From Theocolax elegans (lineage: Eukaryota > Arthropoda > Insecta > Hymenoptera > Cerocephalidae), in contig CM047427.1 of the NCBI GenBank assembly GCA_026168455.1, forward strand, positions 58,729,249 to 58,793,248: a stretch of 64,000 nt of DNA. The letters are read 5' to 3'. The translations under genes and the position numbers were made by a program. Of this stretch, positions 50,615-62,705 are shown in pieces (position 1 is the stretch's first letter; every line of letters starts with the position of its first letter). Below the pieces are notes generated by a model, which was not told where the DNA came from, did not search any database, and saw only the letters and a program-made list of their open reading frames with translations.

Positions 50615-53228
50615 TTAAATGGCATCGATATCAACGTCATCCCCTTCCTCAGTATCATCGTTAACTACCGTACTCTTCTTCGGCGCCTGTTGCTGTTGCT
50701 GCTTCAAAGGTTGTTTTGCTCTATCATCGTACTCAATCTAAAATATCAATATTTTAATTAATTAATTATTCTAATTTAAAAATTTCAATTACTATTTGTA
50801 ATATTTATATACGAACTTCCAGATCGTCGTCTTCCTCTTCAAATTCAGAGTCTTCTTCCTCAGCCTCCATAAGCCATACGATAAACGGTTCAGCCTTGTC
50901 GTGAATCTCTTGAGAAATGTCTTTAGAGACATACTTTTTGCTAACTTTACTACCCCACTCGACTAAAGCCTTCTCTTCCAAAATGTCATTGTCATAGAAT
51001 AGCTGAAATAAGAGAAATTAGCTATTAAAATAATTGTTTAAGAAAGCATAATGAAAGTAGATATCATAGTTTATTTAAATGAATTGGTCAACCTTGAGGA
51101 TGCCCGGGACTTTAGGCATGAGCGTATCCTTGTGAAGGGCGATGATCTGCTCAATGCCGCGAATGAGGTACTTTTGGGCCTTGATGTCCCTGAGAGTGAA
51201 GCGAAGGAGGAGGACCCGGTACTTTTTGATCTGAGCAGCAATGTGTTGGTCGAAGAGAAGCTCAGCGAGTACGAGCGGAGCTTTGGTCTTGATCTCGAGA
51301 CGTTCAGCCTCGACCAAGAGTTCTTTGCTCGTGCGGTTGTCGAGCTGGCCGGCGTCGCGCCGGCATTTAACCAGCTTGTAGAATATATCCATACGTTCTT
51401 TTTCGGTCTTGTCCAGGTCCTCGCTGATGGTCATGCCTTTTGCACCGTCCGTTAAATCCTGCAGTCGGGCACGCACCGCCTCTTCCGAAACATCCACCGC
51501 CCAGTTTCCGTCGTCATCATCCTCATCCTTATCAGCAGCTGTTACAATAGATGCAATGATAAATCTTAGAAGTTTAAATACTACTCTGTATATATTTTAC
51601 ATTAGAGTCAAACGGTTTTAAAAAGTACTGTTATTAAAACAAATGACCCTCTTTTCACGTAATGTTTTAATTCTCTTACACTTGCATTTAATTATTAATT
51701 ATTTAATTATTCGCAGTTTAAATTATCAGGAAAGTGTTATTAATTTATTCGAAGGACAAATAAAAGAATAAATTACATAAAAAAAGTTATAAAAGGTGCT
51801 TTTTTGTATAATTAATAAGGTAAAAGAGCCAAACCCATTTTCTCAGGAGCCTCAACGACGATGTCAGTAGTGCTGGTATTGTTGTCATTTTCGGGTGAAC
51901 CTGAACGATCGCCGTTTGCATCACCGTTGGCGCGTTTGGATCTTTTGCCGCGCTTGCCTTCTGTTAGTGAGCTACCTTGAGCAGCAGGATCCAAACTTGG
52001 TGGATTTTTCAAGATGTAGGTATTAAGTTTGTGGTTGCTCTCCAACATACCGTGATGGCCGCAAGCCTTGCAACCCTAAATTACAATTTAAATTACGTAG
52101 TGACAAACAGTGTTTATGAAAATTATAAACATTTCTATGCATACGTTGCCTAAGTTAATTTAAGTTGTCTACTGGTTTTTAGTTATCGGGTTGGCTTTGA
52201 AAAATATAAATATTCTTTCGCAATAAGTTTTGTTTAATTGCATTTGAATTAGTGTTATACATGAATTTGAATTTCATCCTAAGTTTAAAATAGGTGTTCT
52301 TAAAATAAATAAATAAACTAAGATAGTTGTTTTAGCTATGCAGATAAAACAAAAATAAAAATAAAACCAAGCCAATATAATATATGTTAGTTTGTTGGAA
52401 AGTTACAGAAAAAATTAATGGGCAAATAATAAGAAATTTCATCGCCAACTTAAGTGCTATAATTTTATTTATTTTTAATATTAAAAATCTTATAATTTTG
52501 CAACAAATTGACAAATTAGAGGTAATTTATTTAAGTGTTGTAGTGAACTAATTTCCAAGTGGCTATCTTTAATTGCTGATCAGTTAGTAGTAATGTTTAA
52601 AATTTTCTGTTTTACTAGTTTCAAGAGTTTATAGTTTATATCATTGTAGAAAGAAAATTTGTCCAGAGGTATGACACTTCCCTAGTTAATACGACTACAA
52701 TGTAAAACTACTTGGAGCGTTAGTACTGTTGTAGAACTACGACGTATTAATATTTGATAAGTATGCTAATAGTAGGTACCTAGATCCCTCATTTATGAGT
52801 TAACGAATCGGTAGGTATGGGAATATAGAGTATGTCATGGTTAAATAAGGTGATGGTAGAGGTACCTGAGAAATAGTGCCCTTCTTGGCGTTGACGAGGA
52901 GCTCGGTTTCGGGATTGTCGCAGTTGGGACAGAGAACATACTTCCGGATGAAACCGTCAAGCAAGTCCTGGAGCTTGGCTGCGTCATGGCTCCCATTAAC
53001 GATGAATCGCTCGTTCTTAAAGTCGAATTGTGTCTGAGCACCAAGCTCGCATCCGAAGTACTTGGTTGGGTAGGTGGCGGGTCGTCCGATCGCCTTGGCT
53101 ACCTCGACCATGTTGACGATGACGGTCTTGATGCCGTTGCCCTTGCCCTCTACCTTGGCCTGGATTCGTGGCATCTTGTAGCGGTAGAAGGCATCGCTGA
53201 CGCCTCGGTTAACGTTTACACTCCCCAT
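50615..53228 (-). CDS. eIF5: Eukaryotic translation initiation factor 5 (eIF5)
   Basis: GTPase-activating protein for eIF2 in the 43S pre-initiation complex; it also bridges eIF2, eIF3 and eIF1. Five minus-strand exons (53228-52866, 52075-51835, 51538-51093, 51002-50817, 50737-50615) join in frame to 452 aa, near the usual length. The N-terminal GAP domain includes [12 protein letters not shown] with the arginine finger at R16, and a C4 zinc ribbon (C100-x2-C103 and C123-x2-C126) split by intron 1. A Lys/Ser-rich linker and an acidic patch precede the C-terminal W2/HEAT domain (about 215-411), which ends in acidic-aromatic boxes such as [14 protein letters not shown]. The last residues DVDIDAI are typical of the family. 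The start ATG opens [14 protein letters not shown]. Upstream noncoding exons are likely. Confidence 0.97.
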
Positions 53229-54305
53229 ATCGAAAGATCGAGGGGGTCTCGCGGCTGGTGTTACCTTGCTAAATCCCTCTCTTGGCTAAACTGGGGAGGA
53301 GGGTGAGAACGGGGATGAAATGAATGAGGTGGATGAGGAAGGAGGAGGTGCCTCGGGTTGTTCTAGAGTTGACGGGTTCAACCTAACAGACGACGAGGAC
53401 GGGCTGATATTTCAGGTTGGCAAGGTCTTGGTTTTGGTTCTCCTGGTTCTCCTGGTTCTCCCGGTTCTCCCAGAGTTCCTGGTATGCCCGACTCTCAGAG
53501 TCGCGCCGGTTACAGACAGGTTGGACAGGCTCGTCGCGCAGCGAGGTCGCCCGGTAAGGGCTACTGCCGTCGGGTCGCGGACCACGTGTCGCGTCAGGGT
53601 GGTATTCGTTTGTTGCGCTCAGTCGCGCCGCCTTCGAGATGTCCACCAGTCACGTTTCCCTCAACGGCTGAAGCTTCCGATGCCTACTGCTGTAAATAAA
53701 GCGAATGAAAGGTTAAGTAAATGCTTAATTTGGCAGTAGTTAATAGAGTAACTTGAGCTCCTATGAATGAAAATAACAACAACAACAACAAAAGGAACAA
53801 CAAAAGCAACAACAAAAGCAACAACAACAACAACAACAATGACAACAAAACAGTAGGTTAAGTTATGCAATTACGTTTACTCGTCGAAATTACCTTGGAA
53901 ATTTTACGGTCCTGCGTTTGAGCAGGAGGAGGTGATTCAGGAGTAGGTGATCGGTGGTATCCTGCTGGAGGTGGGCGCTGGGGCTGCTCTGCCTCGGCCT
54001 GGCGTAGAGGGAGGGTCGGTCCTCAATGATCATGCACGTTGCCTGTTCGGTGCGACTCGAAGTGACGAAAGGACGAGAGCACCGCGCTCGACTCCCTGGT
54101 ATCGTGGATGGGAACGTCACTTCCTCCTCCTCCTCCTCCTCCTCTTCCTTCGGTCGCAAACGCGTGCACGACTGCTCGATGCGCGCTCGACTCCTGTCCG
54201 CGCTGACCCGAAACGGTGACGAGCTATCGCCCCCGCCTCCTGTGTTGTACACCGTTCCTTTCCCTCGGGATGATATCCTGGATGTTTCTGCAAATTCAAT
54301 CATAC
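53229..54305 (-). other. Candidate eIF5 5'UTR exons and promoter region
   Basis: GC-rich relative to its surroundings. On the minus strand a donor at 53896/53895 (TTCCAAG/GTAATT) and an acceptor at 53691-53690 (TTTACAG) bound a likely intron that contains ACAACA repeats (53773-53849). The exon starting at 53689 holds an 87-codon upstream ORF (53646-53383) ending in TAG beside a GTTGAA donor. A TCC trinucleotide run lies at 54119-54151. Transcript structure is inferred. Confidence 0.45.
53383..53646 (-). CDS. Upstream ORF in the eIF5 leader region
   Basis: An 87-codon ORF with its own ATG in the candidate eIF5 5'UTR. Its sequence is low-complexity (repeated ENQ/REN units) with no recognisable domain. 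Known eIF5 genes in animals often carry inhibitory upstream ORFs, so a regulatory role is possible, but coding function is not shown. Confidence 0.25.
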   Translation of the reverse strand: MDISKAARLSATNEYHPDATRGPRPDGSSPYRATSLRDEPVQPVCNRRDSESRAYQELWENRENQENQENQNQDLANLKYQPVLVVC

Positions 54306-55759
54306 AAATTCACTTGGTAACGCACTTTCTTCATTATTTTCTCTTTATGCATTATTCTATACATCCCATTTAATATTTTTGTAAATATCATAATTATCTT
54401 GCGATATTTTAAATTTAATATTTTTCTAATCTTTATTTTGAAAACCGATACTTATTTTGATTGATAAAGCCAGGGATAATGATTAAAATACGGTATAGAA
54501 TGCGTATGAAGAGTGTAAAAACGAAACACTCGGTAAATTATTATTTTTTGTACGTCAGGTGTATTGGGTCCCATAGCAATCGTTTAATTTCTCTCCCTGC
54601 ATACCACGATGTATTTAAAATTTGGTTTTGCGAACGAAAACAATAATTTATTCCCAATGGCTGCACTGCAACGTAACATTTAATTTGTTACTTAATCGTA
54701 CATTTCTTGCATCCTTGAGCGTTACTTGAGTTTTAACGAGATTCGCACGACATTATCAAAAGGTATAAGAATTTATGCATATGTAGTAGTAATAAGTATA
54801 AATATTCGTTTTTACAGTTTTATACTGAAACAGATATAATATAATGTGAAATTATATAATTTTGAGGTAAGAGCATCTATTAACAAGTGAGGTTCTTCAC
54901 TTCAGTGTCATGCATATATCAGGAAACAATTGTAATTTTTTGCATTTGATAATTTTAATTTAGAATCTGCCAGTTAAATTAAATTTGCGTTTGATTACAT
55001 TAAACTTAATCATTAATGAATTATTGAAAAAAGAAAAGGAGGTGCATACAAACTAACTGGTAGATCGATTTGCAGGAAATTTTGATAAATCGACAATTAT
55101 CAATATTTTTCTAAATATCTTAGCAGGTATATATTTGTGTAGGAAAAGTTAAATTGTTCGGAACTCGGGAACCGAGGTATATTACGTATTTCGGGGATGA
55201 AGCGTAACATTGCGTGAAACTGATTAATCTAATAATATGTGGGATCGTGGGTGTAGTCGCGTTGAAGCACTCGCGAAAAAAGAAGCAATCACAGCGTGAC
55301 GAAATTGAAAGTGGTAGATATAGGATATCTTCCGTGGCACGGACATCAGCGTACGTAATTGCGAGGACGACACCTGCCACTCGAGAACATAATCTTCAAG
55401 AAAAACTCGTAGGTTACGCGACACCGATCAAGGCAAGTTGCGTTCATCGCTTACTATACAACGTTTCTTTTGCATTTGACCTGTCATACATATTTGAATT
55501 GAGACTCAAGAGTAATTTGATCACCGTACCTCAATATCCAATAACCGATCGAACATTTCTCTGCTGAAAATTGATCCGATTTATTAGCGTGTAACACCGC
55601 ATTGCTCGAAGCGCTAATGGGTTAAACGTTTGCCTCGGTTTGTCGCGAGGAAATACACGTTTCACGGCATTGCTTCCGAGTACAAAGAGAAATTCATCAT
55701 CATTTCATCAACTGTTCATGCGACTACTTTTTGTAGCTAGCCTATTTTAAAGAGATATG
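54306..55759. other. AT-rich intergenic DNA upstream of eIF5
   Basis: No gene recognised. The short reading frames around 55120-55567 on both strands look like chance. Confidence 0.4.
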
Positions 55760-55761
55760 TA

Positions 55762-56789
55762 GGGGAGACTGGGGCCTACTTGCCTTTAATTATTAAATCA
55801 AATTTTACCCCACGATATTTATCGATAGGACGGTTTATTGTACGGTTGAAAAAAGTGCCCCAACCCTGGGGTATCTTTAAACTTAGCTGCAATTTATTTT
55901 ATTTTCTCGATGTAAACTTATCTATACATTTTACTTTCACACTAAAACAAAAATTATTTTTGTGAAATTTAACTTTTCCGTGTGGAAAATTTGTACGTGT
56001 ATTTTAAATGGGGAAAAATAATTGTTAAAATTTTTCTGCTTTATGATAAATAACTTTGATTTTTAAATACAAAATCTACTACTTATTAAGTATAATACAA
56101 GTATTAAGATTACAATAAAATTTACATCAAATTTATAAAACAATTAACATTTTTATAAAGAGCAAATTTATTCAATAATAATATGATTTAATAATTTGGT
56201 ACTGGGTTTACAAAAATTCTACTTGATCTTCTTTAAGAGATTTCAACATTAACTGCATTACTTTTTGTTTTTATAATCACTATTCTCTCCTCTCGAATGT
56301 TCTTGTTTAACAATGTTGATTTAATCTTTTTACCTTTTGTTTCTTCTAGATTTGACACCCGATGAACATGCTACAAAATCACCGTGCACCCGTTTAATTA
56401 ACACGTTCAAATTTATCCCAGGGTTCGTGTTCAAAATTAACCCAAAATAGAAAAAAACTTTAGATAGACACTTACACAGTGCAGAACAATAGATTAATAT
56501 TTTTCAACGTAATTTACGGTCAAAAGATGCTAGTACGAATACTTTCAATGTGTGTGATTTGCCAGGTATATATAAACTACAGCGCAAGTGTGCTTTCAAA
56601 AACTAAGAAGTACAAATAAAATAGAATGAGTTTTTTTTCATTTTGGCAGGTCTCGAGTAAACGTAAACAATTGATTCGAAATAGCTCATAACTACGGGGG
56701 ATTTGAGATACAGAAATCATCCTATTATGGCATAAATATTACGATATAAAAGAGCTATTCAAAAAGCTCAAAAATGCCCCAGTCTCCCC
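55762..56789 (-). mobile_element. Non-autonomous TA-flanked DNA transposon, copy B
   Basis: Ends are GGGGAGACTGGGGC and its inverted complement, flanked on both sides by TA. The reverse complement of about 56330-56789 aligns closely with 17354-17720, including GCACACTTGCGCTGTAGTTT and CATGTTCATCGGGTGTC. This copy has about 115 extra bases (56380-56530) in the middle and a different inner left part. No intact transposase ORF. Confidence 0.85.
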
Positions 56790-57035
56790 TACATACAGTA
56801 TAAATATTACAGGATCTTTCGATGTCGTGTGGGCTTTGTGCAATGAGGTTTAATTTAAGCTAAAACGAATTACTATTAAGTAAAGATTTATTCTTATTCG
56901 TAATGTTTCACGTCAAAGTAACAGATCTATCAGTGTATTTGTACAACTGGAAAATCAAATTTATTGGGAATGTTTGTTTGCATTCGAGATGTTAAATTAA
57001 AATATCACCAGTCCAAAGTGCGAATATAAATAATA

Positions 57036-57235
57036 CACTGAGAAATTTTTTTTAGTAAAAATTACTATTAATAATGGTAAAAATTGCCATAATAATCGTA
57101 AAAATTGCCATTATTAATAGTAATTTTTCCTGAATGGTGGTAATTTTTACCATTATTAATAGCAATTTTTCAGTAGTGTAAGTATGTCCTTTTATCATTA
57201 AAATAGTAATTTATACTAGCAAATTTTTCTCAGTG
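57036..57235. mobile_element. 200-bp MITE with CACTGAGAAA termini
   Basis: Inverted ends CACTGAGAAA and TTTCTCAGTG are flanked by TA on both sides. The interior is built from inverted and direct TAAAAATTGCCATTATTAAT-type words and could fold into a hairpin. Similar single ends occur at 26876 (left-like) and about 61260-61275 (right-like), suggesting truncated relatives. Confidence 0.75.
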
Positions 57236-57237
57236 TA

Positions 57238-57924
57238 GTCAAAAGAACGCGATTATCTTGTAGAGATAATAACTGAACGGGCGAAAGCCAAAAGAAAACA
57301 CGAAAACACCGCTCGGTACCTATGTATGAAATATTCAAACTTCAGCTTTGTGCATCACAATCGATACAGACACCCCCACACCCAGAGGGAGAAAAATAAA
57401 AAATTTCTTGAAATTTTTCTCTAGACTTTGTTGATTTACGCCTGTGCGCATTTTGCTTTGTTACCCTTAGTACGTCGTAGGTGGCACAATAAAGTCTTTG
57501 ATGTTCCGTCTATCGATGCTTTAGATTATAGGCAGCACGTATATCAAGATTGCCTTTCCATTAATTTAATAGAAAATTCATGAACTCGTTAATCAATACG
57601 TAACTCGAAGTTATTTATAACATTCCTTATTCATTATAAATTCGTTATAAAGTGAATAAATATTTACGAAATATTTGAAATTATATTATATACTTAATAC
57701 TTTAGGATTCAAGTAATATTTAAGTAATTTTTTTATTATTAAATTGGCCCACCAATAATAAAGAAACGTGACTTGAAAACATTAGATGCGTTTTAGGTAA
57801 TGAATATTTCTTTTCACCCTGTTCATCTAAAAAGCCCACTTTATTGACCTTTACGAAGGGTGTAAAATCATATTTTATTCCTTCAATTGTTTTACTACTC
57901 GCGTAATCACTTTATTCTTCAAGA
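57238..57924. other. Intergenic DNA between two elements
   Basis: Unique sequence with no gene, RNA or complete repeat recognised. Confidence 0.4.
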
Positions 57925-58976
57925 CTTAAGGGCAGTCCGTATTCATAGCTTCACAAATCCGCCATCCGAAAATTTGCGAGCAGAAATGGTGCTGCCGTCA
58001 GATAGGCTGAGTACATATTCAACAATAATTATGGACATTTAAGGGGAGGTCGTACAAAACTGATTGATGGGTTAACAGATTTGACAGATTTGACAATTTG
58101 AGGTTATAAAAAAATAATTATAGAATCATATAATATGTAGTAATATACATAACAATAGGTAAGGCACACCGCATGTGAGTCTAATAGCTGACAGATCGAG
58201 GCCTATAAGAATATTACACAGCGCCACCATTAGGCAAAATAAAAAACTTATATGTTTCGCAGATAACCTGCAAAACTGTTTATTATTTGCAAACTTATTT
58301 TAGCTGTTTTGCATAATTTTTGGTACAAAATCTTACCAGAGCGCCATTCTATACTTTATTACGATTGTTCTTGTAAAATTTTAAAACTCATGCCTTTTTA
58401 GACCAATAATTACCGATTACGAATTGTTTATTAAATTATTATTAACAAATTTATTTTTTCTTAACAAATCAAAACGTCATGTCCTTGCTTTTGTTTTAAA
58501 CTACCTATATGAATTTTTCAGATTTTCAATTCAATATTTCCAACATAATTCTTATGTTGAAAGTTAAAAGATGTAAATCCCTGTAACTTGGGTCCGACAT
58601 CCCGTTAAAGAAAATAGAGTTTTTACCACACAAAATCAGAGTTGAGAGCCATAACTATTGATATAATGATTAATTACATATTACTTAGCTGATCGAAAAG
58701 TCAGTATTTTCAATGAACAATGATAAGTACGAAGTGACTTCAGTATGTGTTCTGAGTATTGATTCGTACTTATCACTTTTCGTCGAAAATACTGATTTTC
58801 ATACATCAATAGCTATGGCGCTCAACTCTGATTTTGTATGGTAGAAACTGTATTTTCTTTAAATGTCCATAATTATTGTCGAATATGAACTCAGCCTATC
58901 TGATAACAGCGCCACTTCTGCTCGCAAATTTTTGGGAGGTGGATTTGTGAAGCTATTAGTACGGACTCCCCTTAAG
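57925..58976. mobile_element. 1.05 kb foldback element with nested palindrome
   Basis: Outer inverted arms of about 118 bp (57925-58042 and 58857-58976) both begin CTTAAGGG and share CAGATAGGCTGAGT and AATAATTATGGACATTTAA. A second inverted repeat lies at 58608-58860 (AAAGAAAATA ends, with CAAAATCAGAGTTGAG near each end). Between them sits dispersed-repeat copy 3. No clear target duplication or transposase ORF; probably a composite or foldback DNA element. Confidence 0.78.
58365..58610 (+). repeat. Dispersed repeat, copy 3 (inside the foldback element)
   Basis: Aligns with 7190-7440 and with the reverse complement of 45375-45610. It ends in GGGTCCGACATCCCGTTA, the best conserved part. It shows this family either inserted into, or was captured by, the foldback element. 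Confidence 0.75.
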
Positions 58977-60712
58977 AAAAAATACATAAATCTAGTTTGA
59001 AATCGTTGCCTTTGAAAAGGAATTGCAGTTGGGAAAAGAAAGTATAGGAGCAACGATTAACGATCGAAACAGACAGTGACTGGATCATTAATTTGCGCAA
59101 ACATAAAAATTTAGGGTCAAAGAGTCGAAACGAGTAGAGTAGCTAGGGACATTGGATAGGTATCGGGTAACAATTGATTTTTAACGGTTTCGGCACTTAA
59201 TAACCTAATAATTATTTATAATAGACAATCATGGCCAAAACACTAATTCGAGAACGCATTTGCAAAGTAGACAATTATTTACAGGAAATAGATTATTCCA
59301 AGCTAGGTCGAACATTTTTCTCCAATATATCGAACATATTTGATTATTTACATTGGATCTATATTTAATTATAAATGATCCTAATAATAATATTAAACGA
59401 TCACGCGAAAAAAAAACTATGCACCGGTTTGAAGTAACAGTTTTATTTATTCGACGGGTTTGGTATTTTAAGATTTTTAATTTAAAGCCTCCCGCGGAGA
59501 CGAAAATATTTTTAGACCGAAGACCTTTTTAAAAATTTTACAATTTGACCTTGACTACTTTGCCCATGTACAATATTCTAAGTTTGATATACACATTTCT
59601 TCCATGCATGCTGAACACTGTAATGTTTACTTAATTAAGACCTTCGAAATATATGAAGTATTACATTCTGAAATCATCCAAAAATGTTTATCAGGAAAAC
59701 AAAAAGAAATTGATTAATTCTTAACCCAGACTGATGGTCTAATAGAAGAAACATTTTTAATAAAGGAAATGAAATTTTATTATAAAATGTAGCAAATCTC
59801 ATTGCGTATCATCACAGTGCAAAATGTATTACAGTTTTTAGTAACAAGTATTTTTACACAAGTTCAAAATAGAATAAAGTAAAAATTGTCATAATTGGTT
59901 TATGATTATCAATAAATAAGCTGTCCAAATGGTAACTGTTCTAGAAAAAGTGATTAGAAATCAGGGTACATTATTGTTTTGGGAAACTTCAATGGAATAA
60001 ATATATATTTACTATTCAATCAATGTAATTCAAGGTTATATTGCTATCCAAATGATAAAGTTATTAAAACCCAAAAATTCATTTTTAGATTTATCTCTAT
60101 TCATGGATATAAAAAAACTGAATTAAGAATCACTTGAAATCACAAAAATATTTTAATAAAGAATCACTAAAATGTTATGAGAATAACTCCTTGATAATAC
60201 TTTTACTGTAAAATGTGTACTCCTCTACTACAAAACATTGCAAATTTTAATTTATTTAAATTAAATTATAATCATTATTTATTATGTTGTTATTATAATA
60301 ATTCTCACCAGAAATGTGATAATTTAATTATTTTAATTTAATTCTTGGAAATAAGTTCATGCAAAGATATTTACTGTATATAGCCTAAGGTAAACTGCAT
60401 AATTTTTGTGAGTTACTAATATACGAGTTTGTTTATCGAGGAAGGAAGAAAAGATTTAAAAGGTTTTATGTTCGTGCGAAGCAACCGTTCATTTACATTA
60501 CGAAAAGAGTCCTGACAAGGTCGATCGAGCTTAAGTATAGCCAAAGCGGAACATGATACGGATAGTCAAGTGAACTAACGAACGAAAATGCTTCCGCGGC
60601 CACAATTATTATTATTTTTTCTCAAACTTATTTAGTATTTTAATTATTTTAATTTATTTATTATATATTATATTTTCTGAAATTAAATAAAATACATTAA
60701 ACAATGAAAAAA
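58977..60712. other. AT-rich intergenic DNA
   Basis: No ORF, RNA gene or complete repeat recognised in this stretch. Confidence 0.4.
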
Positions 60713-60713
60713 A

Positions 60714-60790
60714 GCTGGACATCGGGATTCGAACCTCGGACCCTCCGTGTCGAATTCGAGCATGCCTACTGCCTACGTCATTAACCCTTG
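60714..60790 (-). repeat. tRNA-like sequence (pseudo-tRNA or SINE fragment)
   Basis: The reverse complement contains a good polymerase III B box (GGTTCGAATCC) and an anticodon-arm-like segment, but its 5' end does not pair with the 3' acceptor side. So it is probably a tRNA-derived element rather than a working tRNA. Confidence 0.4.
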
Positions 60791-62705
60791 TCTTACTTCG
60801 ATCCGTCCTTATATGCTACACGCCACTCGAATGCGCGAACTTTATTAACATTTATTGCATTATTCCATTATTAATATCCATAAACAAATAAGCCAGTCGG
60901 TTTATAATTAAAATACGTAAATCTATCGAGTCAGATTTGTCAAATACGTTAATTAATTGTGTAAAAGCACAATATTAAACGACCTAACCTAATTGAGAAT
61001 CAGCTGATACCTCGAAAGTTTCTATAAATTTTACTATACTGGATACTAAAATTTTAGTGAATGAATAGGAAATATTAGAGTTACTGCAAATTTTGCTATA
61101 CTGTACAGTAATTTCAGATCGAATGTCTATACCATTTTTACAAGCAATATATTAATATTTGATGCAATTATACTAAATATAAATAGAAGGATGGTAATAT
61201 TCCTCACTGATCGAGTTTGTCCCTCCATTGGTGTAAAATATAGTAATTTTGTATTATAAATTTTTCTCCGTGTATAGTATGGTAATAATGGTATATTTTT
61301 TTACCTAATTTCGGTGTATTTGAATATTAAAATACAGTAAGTTAGCAATGCTCATTATCGTAAAAAGAAAATGAATAATGAAGTCGAGTGACATCCTAAA
61401 AGTAAAAGTATGTACCTTCTTGACTATGCGAAAATTTGTAATAAGATATTCTAGCGCATTGAGAGTTTGCGGGTAAAGCAAAATCGTGGCATTATCAATA
61501 ATAAGAAGGGGGAGCGAAGATAAGTGGATAAATGTGACTTCACTTGGTACAATATTGTGCGATGCAAATTAAATGATAGAACACAATTGTAAGGTTTCAT
61601 ATACCGGCAACATGGCAACTTATCGGCTTAACGTGCGGTTAATGGATGCATTGTTAATATTACATAGAGTATAGACCGTGCAAGATTTTCGAGGATCTCT
61701 ACAGATGTATCTAATAAAATAGAATATTTATTATCAAATTGCAATGTGACGGCGATTGAAATTTTTATTCAATCGATTTACTTACATAGTTCTTTATCTA
61801 CTTATAAATGTTTCAATGAGATTTAAGCTACGGATTTACTTTTTTCAATTCAAAGATATTAAAGTAAACATTTGATAAAATTCACAAGATAAGTTTAAAA
61901 TACATTATATTAGTGAGTGATCGACAAACTGACAATGCGAGAAAAAGAATTATTTATTTAAAAACAGGACTGTCGATAATTCTCATTTGTAAAACGTTTG
62001 CTATTGCGAACTCAAAAATCATATTTAAATTATTCATTTTAAAATCGGAAGAATTCGCATGTACTGTTTAAACCAAATACAAGGATTTATGGATGAACAT
62101 AAAATTTACGAAAAATAGAAAGAATATCTAATGTCAAGGTTTGTCTTCTCCTTATGGTCTCAAAAAACGAATGCTAATACAATGTTTGTTAAGAAATAAA
62201 ATGGCAAAAAGTTTAATTTATTCGGACTTTATTTTTTATTTGACTTGCATTATTTTTAACAATTTAGAAAATGTACTTTTTCTAAAACAGTTTTTCTTGG
62301 ATTTTAATTAAAAGATTAAATTTAATTGCATCTTTAAGTGTTTAGTTACGAATAATGAAAGAGCATTATGCAACAACTTATGGAAGCATGTTATTTTCAG
62401 TGCAAGTATTAAAATAGAGTGTCATTTTACATTCAAGTGCAAATTGTCAAATCCAAGTTTTTTCTCTACGGTGATCGACAGAAAGGAAACTGCTATACGA
62501 AAGAATAGTATGAGATTGATGATAAGAATATAACTATTATTGACCTATCGTGCAAACTTACCCTTCATTAGTTGTGAAAAACTAAGTCGAATTATCAAAA
62601 GTGTATATATTATTTAATAATTTGCTATAGAACCGCACAGACAATGAATCTTAATTATATGTTGAGTTACTGTATTCGATAGTTAATAAGTTCCTTTCAT
62701 ATATA
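60791..62705. other. AT-rich intergenic DNA
   Basis: No gene recognised. A sequence resembling the right end of the CACTGAGAAA-type MITE occurs at about 61255-61275 without a matching left end. Confidence 0.4.

Noticed and set aside
53439..53700. Plus-strand collagen-like GSP repeats
   Set aside because: Antisense to the eIF5 leader region; produced by a short TCC/GGT-type repeat and lacks flanking collagen sequence.
53890..54303. 137-codon minus-strand ORF with a poly-Glu stretch
   Set aside because: The Glu run comes from a TCC repeat; it runs straight into a likely 5'UTR donor and has no recognised domain.
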